64,000 nt of DNA from Parazoarcus communis (GTDB lineage Bacteria > Pseudomonadota > Gammaproteobacteria > Burkholderiales > Rhodocyclaceae), in assembly GCF_003111665.1 (NCBI RefSeq), contig NZ_CP022188.1:1550001-1614000 (forward strand), read 5' to 3'. Position 1 is the first letter of the stretch; the number at the start of each line of letters is the position of its first letter. Of the stretch, positions 35,893 to 44,249 are shown piece by piece. The notes under the pieces were generated by a model. It ran no database searches. It saw only the letters and a list, made by a program, of their open reading frames with translations, and was not told where the DNA came from. The position numbers and the translations under genes are program-made.

Positions 35893-36798
35893 TTAAGCTG
35901 CCATCTGTTTTGCATAGTACTGCTGACTGAAAGCGGCAGGTGAGAGATAGCCAAGGCGTGCCTGCTTGCGTATGCGGTTGTAAAAGATCTCGATGTATTC
36001 GGTGATCTCACGCCTCGCCTGCTCGCGGGTGGCATAGGATTGGTGATGGACCAGTTCGTTCTTCAGAGAACCCCAGAAGCTTTCCATCGGGGCATTGTCC
36101 CAGCAGTCCGCCTTGCGACTCATTGATGCGCGCATGCCGAATTGCCGCAGCGATGTCTGATAGGTGTACGCGCAATACTGACTGCCGCGATCCGAATGGT
36201 GAATCAGCCCTTTGGTCGGTCGCTTCGCGACGACTGCTCGGAATAATGCTTTCGTAACCAGCTCTTTGGTCATCCGCTCAGCCATGGCGTAGCCGACCAA
36301 TTCGCCGTTGAACAAATCCTTGACGCCAGCAAGGTATAGCCAGCCCTCATCGGTCGCAATGTAGGTGATGTCGGCCACCCAAGCCCGATTGGGCGCTGCC
36401 ACATCAAATTGACGATCCAGCAGATTAGGCGCCAGCGGCAGTGAATGATTCGAATTCGTTGTCGCCTTGAATTTGCGTTTCTGCTTGCAACGCAGTCCCA
36501 GCTTTGTGCGTAACCTTTTGATGCGATACACGCTGGCCGGGATGCCGTGATCCGCAAGATCTGATTGCAGGCGTTGTGGCCCGTAGGTTTCTCGTGTGCG
36601 TCGATGCGCAACCTTGATCTCGGTCTCCAGGTGCGCATTCTCTTGCGCCCGTAACGAGGGTGGGCGTTGGCGCCAGGCGTGATAGCCGCTCTCCGAAACA
36701 CTCAGCAGCCGGCACATCACCGCCACAGGGTGGTGTAGTCGCAGTTGGTCAATCTGTGCGTACTTCACCGCGACTCCTTCGCGAAATACGCCGCACAT
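35893..36798 (-). CDS. IS3-family transposase OrfB (copy 1)
   Basis: The 301-residue product carries the rve/DDE integrase core: Asp in WVADITYIATDEGWLYLAGV, Asp in HHSDRGSQYCAYTY, Glu in APMESFWGSLKNEL. The N-terminal part has the HTH_21-like RETYGPQRLQSDL segment. It is normally made as an OrfAB fusion by a -1 frameshift on the A7 run shared with OrfA. ORF intact. Confidence 0.95.
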   Translation of the reverse strand: MCGVFREGVAVKYAQIDQLRLHHPVAVMCRLLSVSESGYHAWRQRPPSLRAQENAHLETEIKVAHRRTRETYGPQRLQSDLADHGIPASVYRIKRLRTKLGLRCKQKRKFKATTNSNHSLPLAPNLLDRQFDVAAPNRAWVADITYIATDEGWLYLAGVKDLFNGELVGYAMAERMTKELVTKALFRAVVAKRPTKGLIHHSDRGSQYCAYTYQTSLRQFGMRASMSRKADCWDNAPMESFWGSLKNELVHHQSYATREQARREITEYIEIFYNRIRKQARLGYLSPAAFSQQYYAKQMAA

Positions 36799-37067
36799 TT
36801 TTTTAGCAGATCGCGCTCCAGCTTCACTTCCGCCAATTCCTTGCGCAATCGCGCCAGCTCAACTTCCGTCTCTGTCGGCAACCGTTGGCCTTGCCCCACT
36901 TTGGCAAGCTTGCCCGCACGCGAGGCCCTGACCCAGTTGCCAAGACTGCTCTTCGGCACCGAAAGGCGCTTGGCCGCTGCATCCACCGAAAGCCCTTCTG
37001 CCTCCACCAACTTCACTGCTTCCGCCCGAAATTCCGGCGTGTAAATCCCTTTCGGCATCCGTTCCAT
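36765..37067 (-). CDS. IS3-family transposase OrfA (copy 1)
   Basis: The 100-residue helix-turn-helix protein (MERMPKGIYTPEFRAEAVKL, then SVDAAAKRLSVPKSSLGNWV) ends in a leucine zipper (ELARLRKELAEVKLERDLLK). It binds the IS ends and regulates OrfAB. ATG 37067 follows GGAGG at good spacing. The frameshift site CTAAAAAAATG lies near its end. Confidence 0.93.
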   Translation of the reverse strand: MERMPKGIYTPEFRAEAVKLVEAEGLSVDAAAKRLSVPKSSLGNWVRASRAGKLAKVGQGQRLPTETEVELARLRKELAEVKLERDLLKKCAAYFAKESR

Positions 37068-37158
37068 GTGCGTCCTCCGTTCGTGCAATTTTACAAAACG
37101 TTGGACTCCATTTTTTTCAGCCTACCTCAAACTGCAGGTGCGCATCTGATGGGCATTA

Positions 37159-37718
<560 letters not shown>

Positions 37719-37802
37719 GTTGACGTGCGGTATCGCGTTTTGAGGTAGGCTGAAAAAAATGGAGTCCAACGTTTTGTAAAATTGCACGAACGGAGGACGC
37801 AC

Positions 37803-38105
37803 ATGGAACGGATGCCGAAAGGGATTTACACGCCGGAATTTCGGGCGGAAGCAGTGAAGTTGGTGGAGGCAGAAGGGCTTTCGGTGGATGCAGCGGCCAA
37901 GCGCCTTTCGGTGCCGAAGAGCAGTCTTGGCAACTGGGTCAGGGCCTCGCGTGCGGGCAAGCTTGCCAAAGTGGGGCAAGGCCAACGGTTGCCGACAGAG
38001 ACGGAAGTTGAGCTGGCGCGATTGCGCAAGGAATTGGCGGAAGTGAAGCTGGAGCGCGATCTGCTAAAAAAATGTGCGGCGTATTTCGCGAAGGAGTCGC
38101 GGTGA
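37803..38105 (+). CDS. IS3-family transposase OrfA (copy 2)
   Basis: Identical in sequence to OrfA of copy 1 (100 residues, MERMPKGIYTPEFRAEAVKL to YFAKESR). GGAGG precedes ATG 37803; an upstream in-frame ATG at 37782 lacks a site. It overlaps OrfB in the frameshift region. Confidence 0.93.
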   Translation: MERMPKGIYTPEFRAEAVKLVEAEGLSVDAAAKRLSVPKSSLGNWVRASRAGKLAKVGQGQRLPTETEVELARLRKELAEVKLERDLLKKCAAYFAKESR

Positions 38106-38977
38106 AGTACGCACAGATTGACCAACTGCGACTACACCACCCTGTGGCGGTGATGTGCCGGCTGCTGAGTGTTTCGGAGAGCGGCTATCACGCCTGGCGC
38201 CAACGCCCACCCTCGTTACGGGCGCAAGAGAATGCGCACCTGGAGACCGAGATCAAGGTTGCGCATCGACGCACACGAGAAACCTACGGGCCACAACGCC
38301 TGCAATCAGATCTTGCGGATCACGGCATCCCGGCCAGCGTGTATCGCATCAAAAGGTTACGCACAAAGCTGGGACTGCGTTGCAAGCAGAAACGCAAATT
38401 CAAGGCGACAACGAATTCGAATCATTCACTGCCGCTGGCGCCTAATCTGCTGGATCGTCAATTTGATGTGGCAGCGCCCAATCGGGCTTGGGTGGCCGAC
38501 ATCACCTACATTGCGACCGATGAGGGCTGGCTATACCTTGCTGGCGTCAAGGATTTGTTCAACGGCGAATTGGTCGGCTACGCCATGGCTGAGCGGATGA
38601 CCAAAGAGCTGGTTACGAAAGCATTATTCCGAGCAGTCGTCGCGAAGCGACCGACCAAAGGGCTGATTCACCATTCGGATCGCGGCAGTCAGTATTGCGC
38701 GTACACCTATCAGACATCGCTGCGGCAATTCGGCATGCGCGCATCAATGAGTCGCAAGGCGGACTGCTGGGACAATGCCCCGATGGAAAGCTTCTGGGGT
38801 TCTCTGAAGAACGAACTGGTCCATCACCAATCCTATGCCACCCGCGAGCAGGCGAGGCGTGAGATCACCGAATACATCGAGATCTTTTACAACCGCATAC
38901 GCAAGCAGGCACGCCTTGGCTATCTCTCACCTGCCGCTTTCAGTCAGCAGTACTATGCAAAACAGATGGCAGCTTAA
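38072..38977 (+). CDS. IS3-family transposase OrfB (copy 2)
   Basis: Identical to OrfB of copy 1 (301 residues) with the same DDE residues. Expected to be translated mainly as OrfAB by frameshifting at the A7 run near 38068-38074. An intact pair of identical elements suggests recent transposition within this strain. Confidence 0.95.
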   Translation: MCGVFREGVAVKYAQIDQLRLHHPVAVMCRLLSVSESGYHAWRQRPPSLRAQENAHLETEIKVAHRRTRETYGPQRLQSDLADHGIPASVYRIKRLRTKLGLRCKQKRKFKATTNSNHSLPLAPNLLDRQFDVAAPNRAWVADITYIATDEGWLYLAGVKDLFNGELVGYAMAERMTKELVTKALFRAVVAKRPTKGLIHHSDRGSQYCAYTYQTSLRQFGMRASMSRKADCWDNAPMESFWGSLKNELVHHQSYATREQARREITEYIEIFYNRIRKQARLGYLSPAAFSQQYYAKQMAA

Positions 38978-39026
38978 TCCGTTGGACTCCACGATTGACG
39001 ACCTACCTCATTTTGCCTTGGACTGA

Positions 39027-39195
39027 GTCGCGCCCCGCGTGGGCGCGTGGATTGAAACGTCCAGTTGTCGCTTGAGCACTTCGATGTTCTCTGGTCGCGC
39101 CCCGCGTGGGCGCGTGGATTGAAACATCAGCGGCAAGATCGGCTATGAGGCGCAGCTTGGTCGCGCACCTCTCACGGGGTGCGCGTGGATTGAAC
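39027..39195 (+). CRISPR. CRISPR array, leader-distal block ending in a degenerate repeat
   Basis: Two perfect repeats (39027, 39094) and a 36-bp terminal variant at 39160-39195. The variant keeps GTCGCGC at the start and GCGCGTGGATTGAA near the end but has a different middle, which still forms a hairpin (GCGCACC with GGGTGCGC), and has lost one A of the GAAAC tail. Degenerate last repeats mark the oldest end of an array. Confidence 0.95.
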
Positions 39196-39287
39196 TTTCC
39201 TGACTTATCCTCCGATGCCGAATACAAAAAAGCCCGTGCTCACCTCTCAGTGGCCCGGGCCTCTAGGCATACTCCTCGCTCGATGTC

Positions 39288-40262
39288 TCACAAGTGCTCA
39301 CTTGCCCCGCTCACAATCACATACGGCTGCATGCCAAGATGCCGATGGTACTGCCCAAACCCCGTGCTCTTTGGCGCGTGCCGTCGGATCAATTCGCCCT
39401 CTCCAGATGCCCTGTCTGCCATTGAGAGCAATTTCGCCTCAAGGCTTTGCGGTTCCCGCAGGCCGAGCCAGAGCGGCGCGCCCTTGGCGCTCGACAGGAT
39501 ATGAATCAGTGCCAACCGGTGATCATGGGGAATATCCACGTTGTGCTTTGCACACGCTGCGGCGACCCACTCGATCACCGTGGTGCGATGCCCGATGAGA
39601 CGCCCGCGGTCCGAAAGCACAAGCCGTCGGTTGGCCAGGCGGTATTCATCGGCTTTGCCTGCATCGTGAAGTAGAGCTGCAAGAATAAGTGCTTCTTCGC
39701 AGACAACGGGATCACCGGCGGCCAGTGCGAGGGCTCGCTCGGCAACCTCAACGCTGTGCCGGAGGTTGCCTTCACGGTCGTTATGATGACCGTTGAGCGA
39801 GCTTGGTCCCATGACGAAGCGATGAAAGCGGTTGTCGTCCCAGAAGATCGCGTTCAGCAGATGCCGATACGGCAGTGGAAGCGCTTCCCACAACTTGGCA
39901 GCACGCTTAAGCAATGCACGATCGCGCACCCAGCTCGGGAGCACTGTCGCGAAGAGATTCAATGAGGGCATGGGCCGCTCAAGCACCGCGAGGCGAGCAA
40001 TGTTCACCGCACCACCAATGGAGGTTGGGCGACCGCGCCAGCGGATTGAGACCAGTGCGCCCGCCACAATCCGGTTGTCCGCGTGGCGATCGGACCATTC
40101 GACCGAGAGCGAAGCTGCATCATGATAAAGCGCGGCACGTGACAGCACGCCAGCGTCTCCGTGGGGGTATCGCTCGATCGAGCAGACACGGAAGGCGGGC
40201 GGCAGCTTCTGGACGACCAGATCTTCGGAAGCGCTGGGCACCGGGAAGTAGTGATCACTCAT
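39288..40262 (-). CDS. HD-domain protein resembling YhaM-type 3'-5' exoribonuclease
   Basis: The 324-residue protein has an N-terminal OB-like half (LSVEWSDRHADNRIVAGALV) and a C-terminal HD domain: His in NLRHSVEVAERAL, the HD pair in LAALLHDAGKADEYRL, then GHRTTVIEWV and a late Asp in LLSMADRAS. This order matches YhaM-like exoribonucleases and TraI-type HD proteins of conjugative islands. ATG 40262 lies inside the integrase stop region (8-bp overlap), so it is translationally coupled to the integrase. Its connection with integration or excision is unknown. Confidence 0.7.
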   Translation of the reverse strand: MSDHYFPVPSASEDLVVQKLPPAFRVCSIERYPHGDAGVLSRAALYHDAASLSVEWSDRHADNRIVAGALVSIRWRGRPTSIGGAVNIARLAVLERPMPSLNLFATVLPSWVRDRALLKRAAKLWEALPLPYRHLLNAIFWDDNRFHRFVMGPSSLNGHHNDREGNLRHSVEVAERALALAAGDPVVCEEALILAALLHDAGKADEYRLANRRLVLSDRGRLIGHRTTVIEWVAAACAKHNVDIPHDHRLALIHILSSAKGAPLWLGLREPQSLEAKLLSMADRASGEGELIRRHAPKSTGFGQYHRHLGMQPYVIVSGASEHL

Positions 40263-41499
40263 GGTCGCCCCCTCCGTTTGCCGCCACAGTGACATCCAGC
40301 GGATGCTCGGCGATGGCGCCCGTGATCAGTCGCTCGAAGGCCGAGCCATCCCGGCGCGTGAGGTTCGGGACATACCGGCTGTAGACGCGAAAGAGCATCT
40401 CGGTCGTCGTGTGTCCGAGCTGGCGGGCGATCCATTCCGGTGCCTCGCCGGCGGCGAGCCACAGCGTTGCTGCCGTGTGCCGGCACTGGTAGGGACGGCG
40501 CTTCTTCAGCCCGAGGTGGCGCAGCAGCGGGTACCACACCCTGTTGGTGATGTTCTTGTGATCGAGCGGCTTGCCGAGCCGGTTACAGAACACGTACTCG
40601 GAGAGCGTGCCCGTAGCGGCCTGCTGTCGCTTCAGCGCCTCGAATACGATCTGGCTCATTTGGATATCGCGCTGACTGCCGTCGGTCTTGGTGTATTCGT
40701 CCTCGCCATTCACCACGGTCTCCCGGATGAGGAGCAGACGGTTTTCGAAGTCGACGTACTTCCACTTCAGCCCATCGACCTCGCCCGTGCGCATGCCGGT
40801 GAAGAAGCGCACGGTGAAGTAGTCGCGAAAGTCCGCCCGGATCGTGTCCAGGATGGTCTTCACCTCATCGAGCGAGAATGGATCGACGTCGGTCCGTTTG
40901 ATACGAAGCTGTTTGATGCTGTGGAACGGTGTGCGAAAATCAAAGCGGTCGGCCGCTTCATTGAGGATTTGCCTGAGTGGGTTCATCACTTTGTTGATCC
41001 TTGCTGCAGACAGCTTCGTCTTTTTGCCTTTCGCGGTTGCTTTCCCGAGCTCGGCGCGATAGGCAAGCACTTCCGCCTTGGAGATCTGGCCGACCTCCTT
41101 ATCCCCGAAATGGGGAATCAAATGACTGTCGAGTGTCGCCCTGAGCGTGAGCTTGTACGACTTGCGCCACTCGATCTCCCGTTCGCCGTACCAGACCTCC
41201 GCAAAGTCACGAAAGAGCGGGGTGGCGGGCGCTGGCGCGGCTCCAACGATAGCGGCCGCAGTGATGGTCAGAGACAGCTTGTCGTCGAACTTGGCGGCGT
41301 TCTTGCTGTTCGGGAAGTAGCTGCGGTACTGGAAGGTGCCGGCTGCGATGTCGGCTTCGATACGATCGAGCGCTTTCTGTAGCTTCTTCCTGTTTGCTGC
41401 GGTGTCGGTCAATGCTGTTTGCTCCCGACAACGAATGCCCCGATAGCGGAAATCGATGAAGAGCAGTCCGTTCTCGTCGCGACAACGAATGCTACCCAT
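40255..41499 (-). CDS. int: Island tyrosine integrase
   Basis: The integrase probably recombines the tRNA-Arg attachment sites. The 414-residue protein has an N-terminal arm-type DNA-binding region of the DUF3596 kind (MGSIRCRDENGLLFIDFRYR) and a core-binding domain around residues 100-200. The catalytic residues are Arg in FTGMRTGEVDGL, HxxR in YQCRHTAATLWLA, His in LGHTTTEMLFRVYSRY and the terminal Tyr in the same segment. ATG 41499 follows GGAGGTG; ATG 41514 overlaps that site and is less likely. It overlaps the excisionase-like gene upstream by 8 bp. It lies 0.7 kb from the intact tRNA, the usual place for the integrase of such islands. Confidence 0.93.
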   Translation of the reverse strand: MGSIRCRDENGLLFIDFRYRGIRCREQTALTDTAANRKKLQKALDRIEADIAAGTFQYRSYFPNSKNAAKFDDKLSLTITAAAIVGAAPAPATPLFRDFAEVWYGEREIEWRKSYKLTLRATLDSHLIPHFGDKEVGQISKAEVLAYRAELGKATAKGKKTKLSAARINKVMNPLRQILNEAADRFDFRTPFHSIKQLRIKRTDVDPFSLDEVKTILDTIRADFRDYFTVRFFTGMRTGEVDGLKWKYVDFENRLLLIRETVVNGEDEYTKTDGSQRDIQMSQIVFEALKRQQAATGTLSEYVFCNRLGKPLDHKNITNRVWYPLLRHLGLKKRRPYQCRHTAATLWLAAGEAPEWIARQLGHTTTEMLFRVYSRYVPNLTRRDGSAFERLITGAIAEHPLDVTVAANGGGDHE

Positions 41500-41725
41500 G
41501 GCAGACACCTCCATTTGCCATCGGGATCGCGAACGCGTGGCTGGACTGATCGCTCATGTCGCATTCGATGTGTTCCCAGATGTAGAGGATCTTGCGTCCG
41601 CCAAACGGGCGAATGTAGTGGCGACCCTCGATCAGCACGCTGTCTTTAAGACGCTCCCTGATCGTGCGAGGGTCATACTTGATGCGCCCAGAAAGTTCAT
41701 CGGTGGTTAGGTAGGTGAGTGACAT
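41492..41725 (-). CDS. Excisionase-like DNA-binding protein
   Basis: The 77-residue protein begins MSLTYLTTDELSGRIKYDPR with TIRERLKDSVLIEGRHYIRP, a winged-helix pattern of AlpA/excisionase proteins (choice of site by TTDELSxRI, then a wing with FGGRKILYIWEHIE). Such proteins bend DNA at att sites to favour excision or activate the integrase promoter. It is first in the xis-int-HD operon and overlaps int by 8 bp. Confidence 0.75.
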   Translation of the reverse strand: MSLTYLTTDELSGRIKYDPRTIRERLKDSVLIEGRHYIRPFGGRKILYIWEHIECDMSDQSSHAFAIPMANGGVCHG

Positions 41726-41750
41726 GAATGCCTCCAGTGATTAAAATTAA

Positions 41751-41847
41751 TCTGGATGGCAAAACGTTGCTTTAAATCTCGTTTTGTCATCCTGAATGTA
41801 ATTTTAAACAACAAGAAGCCATCGTCAAGGCCTTTTTGTCATCCTGA
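41751..41847. promoter_or_regulatory. Three putative operators between the xis-int operon and the repressor gene
   Basis: TTTTGTCATCCTGA occurs at 41782-41795 and 41834-41847 on the plus strand, and a near copy lies inverted at 41751-41764 (TCTGGATGGCAAAA). They fill the divergent intergenic region. The likely binder is the XRE-type protein encoded at 41873, which would control both itself and the excision-integration operon. Confidence 0.6.
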
Positions 41848-41872
41848 GTGAAATATTTACGCAGAGAATGAA

Positions 41873-42085
41873 ATGATTAAATGCCATCTCTCGCGAATGA
41901 TGGGCGAGCGCAAGATGAAGATCGCTGATGTAGCGCGGGAAACCGGCCTTCATCGGAACACCGTTACCTTGCTCTACAACGAAACTGCCACCCGGATCGA
42001 TCTTGAAGCAATTGAACGCTTATGCGATTTTTTTGAGTGTTCGGTTGGAGAGCTGCTCGAGCGGGTACCAAGCACACTAACTTAA
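41873..42085 (+). CDS. XRE-family transcriptional regulator
   Basis: The 70-residue protein is a bare Cro/C1-type helix-turn-helix: MGERKMKIADVARETGLHRN, then TVTLLYNETATRIDLEAIER and LCDFFECSVGELLE. Small stand-alone regulators of this subfamily often control mobile-element genes. Transcribed divergently from xis-int over the three repeated operator-like sites. Confidence 0.85.
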   Translation: MIKCHLSRMMGERKMKIADVARETGLHRNTVTLLYNETATRIDLEAIERLCDFFECSVGELLERVPSTLT

Positions 42086-42151
42086 CGAGTGTTTATTGGC
42101 ACGGAGAGCAGGTGTCAGTTTTTGACGATTCAAAAAAAGCTGGGTTTTTGG

Positions 42152-42192
42152 TGGGCGCAGACTGGGCACAAAATGGGCACAGCGTGGGCACA
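42152..42192. repeat. Four 11-bp-phased TGGGC(A/G)CA repeats near the attachment site
   Basis: TGGGCGCA at 42152 and TGGGCACA at 42163, 42174 and 42185 start exactly 11 bp apart, so all face the same side of the helix. They lie 38 bp from the attachment core and are good candidates for arm-type binding sites of the integrase or sites of the excisionase-like protein. Confidence 0.6.
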
Positions 42193-42198
42193 TAAAGA

Positions 42199-42230
42199 AA
42201 ATGGGTCAGGCCGATATGACCTAACCCATT
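42199..42230 (-). terminator. Terminator-like hairpin downstream of tRNA-Arg
   Basis: Reading the minus strand, AATGGGTTAGG pairs with CCTGACCCATT (one mismatch) followed by TTCTTT. It lies directly after the tRNA 3' end on the island side of the attachment core, so the island seems to supply a new terminator to the tRNA gene. Confidence 0.6.
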
Positions 42231-42283
42231 GAAAAATATGGCGCGCCCGAGACGATTCGAACGTCCGACCCCTGCCTTCGGAG
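42230..42283. repeat. Proximal attachment-site repeat (tRNA side)
   Basis: Identical over 54 bases to positions 1-54. It covers 45 bases of the tRNA 3' part, through the anticodon loop, and nine bases beyond. The intact tRNA continues to the right, which fixes this copy as the junction with the host tRNA gene. Confidence 0.9.
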
Positions 42284-42315
42284 GGCAGTACTCTATCCAG
42301 CTGAGCTACGGGCGC
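42239..42315 (-). tRNA. tRNA-Arg (anticodon CCG)
   Basis: The 77-nt gene folds as a normal cloverleaf. The acceptor GCGCCCG pairs with CGGGCGC and CCA is encoded. The D arm is GCTC...GAGT, the anticodon stem CTGCC/GGCAG has loop CTCCGAA (anticodon CCG), and the T arm carries GTTCGAATC. The gene serves as the integration target of the island to its left and remains whole. Confidence 0.97.
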
Positions 42316-42419
42316 AGAGTGGGCCGGTCAGAACGACCAGCGCACGAAGGCCGGAAGGATATACCGCTTCGCAGGGGAAGTCCATTCGGCCTTAGTGGGT
42401 CAATGAAGCGGCGTGGGGT

Positions 42420-43652
42420 TCAGTCGCGCAGAAAGACCTGCAGCAGATCGTTCAGAAAGCGGCGGCCTTGCTCGGTGGGGCGCAGGGTGTTGTTGGCGGT
42501 GTCCAGCAGGCCGCGTTTGCGGGCGTCGATGAGTTCGGCTTCGATGCTGGCCAGCGGCAGGCCGGTGCGTTCGGCGAACAGGGTGTGGGGCACGCCGCCG
42601 GTGAGGCGCAGGGCGTTCATCATGAATTCGAAGGGGAGTTCGGTGGTGCCGACGTCGCGGCGCTCCTGGATGAAGTCGCCTTTGGCGGCGCCTTCGAGGT
42701 AGCGGCCGGGGTGCTTGTGGCGCATCTCGCGCACGATGCCTTCGTGGCTGGATAGCTTGCCGTGAGCGCCGGGGCCGACGCCGAGGTAGTCGCCAAACGC
42801 CCAGTAGTTGAGGTTGTGGCGGCATTCCTGGCCGGGGCGGGCAAATGCGGAGGTTTCGTAGTGCCTGAAGCCGGCGTCGGCCAGGCGCGCTTCGATGGCG
42901 TCCTGCATGTCGGCGGAGAGATCGTCGTCCGGCAGCGAGGGCGGCGTGTGGGCGAAGGGCGTGTTGGGTTCGAGCGTGAGGTGGTAGCACGACAGGTGGC
43001 TGACGCCGGTGGCGAGCGCGCTGTCGAGATCCTTGAGTGCGCCTTCGAGCGTTTGCTCGGGCAGGGCGTACATCAGGTCGAGGTTGATGCGCTCGAAGTG
43101 CTGCTGGGCGATGTCGATGGCACGGCGCGCTTCACCGCTGTCGTGAATGCGCCCGAGGCGCTTGAGCATGGTGTCGTCGAAGCTCTGGATGCCGATCGAC
43201 AGCCGATTGACGCCGGCGGCGCGGTAGTCGCGGAAGCGTTCGGACTCGAAGGTGCCGGGGTTGGCTTCGAGGGTGATCTCGGCCATCGGGTCGAGCTGCA
43301 GGCGCATGCGCAGGGCGACGAGCAGGCGGTCGAGGGTGGCGGCGGACATCAGGCTGGGCGTGCCGCCACCAATGAAGATGCTGAGTACGCGACGGCCCCA
43401 GACTTGTGGCAGTGCGGATTCGACGTCGGCAATGACGGCGTCGAGCCACGCATCCTCGGGCAGGCTGCCGTCGCTGCTGCGACGAGTGTGCGAGTTGAAG
43501 TCGCAGTACGGGCATTTGCGCACGCACCACGGGAAATGAACGTACAGCGACAGCGGGGGCGAGGCGCTGAGCTGGGGTTTTTCGATGGCGTCGGGGCGGG
43601 CGCTGACGGCGGGCGGGGCCGGCGTCAGCGTGATGATGCGGCGATCACTCAC
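42420..43652 (-). CDS. hemW: HemW-type radical SAM protein (heme chaperone)
   Basis: HemW proteins, once annotated as oxygen-independent coproporphyrinogen oxidase, bind heme and a 4Fe-4S cluster and help deliver heme. The 410-residue protein has the radical-SAM motif CVRKCPYCDFNSH, the SAM-binding FIGGGTPSLM, and the family blocks EANPGTFE and GVNRLSIGIQSFDD. Coproporphyrinogen oxidases have an extra N-terminal Cys and about 50 more residues, absent here. GTG 43652 overlaps the rdgB stop; the longer frame upstream lies within rdgB and is rejected. Last gene of the minus-strand run. Confidence 0.93.
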   Translation of the reverse strand: MSDRRIITLTPAPPAVSARPDAIEKPQLSASPPLSLYVHFPWCVRKCPYCDFNSHTRRSSDGSLPEDAWLDAVIADVESALPQVWGRRVLSIFIGGGTPSLMSAATLDRLLVALRMRLQLDPMAEITLEANPGTFESERFRDYRAAGVNRLSIGIQSFDDTMLKRLGRIHDSGEARRAIDIAQQHFERINLDLMYALPEQTLEGALKDLDSALATGVSHLSCYHLTLEPNTPFAHTPPSLPDDDLSADMQDAIEARLADAGFRHYETSAFARPGQECRHNLNYWAFGDYLGVGPGAHGKLSSHEGIVREMRHKHPGRYLEGAAKGDFIQERRDVGTTELPFEFMMNALRLTGGVPHTLFAERTGLPLASIEAELIDARKRGLLDTANNTLRPTEQGRRFLNDLLQVFLRD

Positions 43653-44245
43653 AGCGGATGGGCGGCGAGGCTGTCGAGCAGATGACGCATGGCCGCGCCG
43701 CGATGGCTGAGCGTGTTCTTGAGCGCAGCGTCGAGTTCGGCGGCGGTCTGTTCGAGATCGGGCAGCCAGAACAGCGGGTCGTAGCCGAAGCCGCTGTCGC
43801 CACGCGGCGCTTCGAGGATTTCGCCATGCCATTCGCCGTCGGCGATCAGCGGGCGCGGGTCCTGAGCGTGGCGTACGAGCACGACGGCAGAATAGAAATA
43901 CGCTGTGCGGTCGGTCTCGTTGGCGAGCTTGTCGAGCAGCAGCAGGTTGTTGCGCGCATCGGATTTCGGCTCGCCGGCGAAGCGTGCCGAGTGCACGCCG
44001 GGGGCGCCGCCGAGCGCGGTGACGCACAGGCCGGAGTCGTCGGCGATGGCCGGCAGCCCGGTGGCCGCCGAGGCATGGCGGGCCTTGGCGAGCGCATTCT
44101 CGACGAAGGTGGCGTGGGGCTCTTCGGCTTCAGAAACGCCAAGTTCGGATTGCGGCACCACCTCGATGCCGAGCGGCGCGAGCAGCGCCTGCATTTCGGC
44201 GGCTTTCTTGGCGTTGTTGCTGGCGAGAACGAGACGCTGGCTCAT
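43649..44245 (-). CDS. rdgB: Non-canonical purine NTP pyrophosphatase (RdgB/HAM1)
   Basis: This enzyme hydrolyses dITP, XTP and similar aberrant nucleotides to monophosphates. The 198-residue protein has the N-terminal LVLASNNAKKAAEMQALLAP, the metal-binding region AIADDSGLCVTALGGAPGVH SAR and the GFGYDPLFWLPD and LSHRGAAM blocks. Between rph and hemW, a conserved order in Betaproteobacteria. Confidence 0.96.
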   Translation of the reverse strand: MSQRLVLASNNAKKAAEMQALLAPLGIEVVPQSELGVSEAEEPHATFVENALAKARHASAATGLPAIADDSGLCVTALGGAPGVHSARFAGEPKSDARNNLLLLDKLANETDRTAYFYSAVVLVRHAQDPRPLIADGEWHGEILEAPRGDSGFGYDPLFWLPDLEQTAAELDAALKNTLSHRGAAMRHLLDSLAAHPL

Positions 44246-44249
44246 GGTT

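Larger units (their letters stand above)
35860..37129 (-). mobile_element. IS3-family insertion sequence copy 1 (1270 bp) within a spacer
   Basis: The ends are TGAGGTAGG and its inverse. The target duplication is AAC (35857-35859 and 37130-37132). Removing the element and one AAC leaves a 33-bp spacer (35853-35859 plus 37133-37158), a normal length, so the IS landed inside spacer 19. Size and both encoded proteins are identical to copy 2, which has the opposite orientation. Confidence 0.95.
37741..39010 (+). mobile_element. IS3-family insertion sequence copy 2 (1270 bp) within a spacer
   Basis: Same ends and length as copy 1 but inverted. The target duplication is TTT (37738-37740 and 39011-39013). 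Removal restores a 35-bp spacer (37719-37740 plus 39014-39026). Both copies lie in spacers rather than repeats, as expected because the GC-rich repeat offers few AT-rich targets. Confidence 0.95.
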
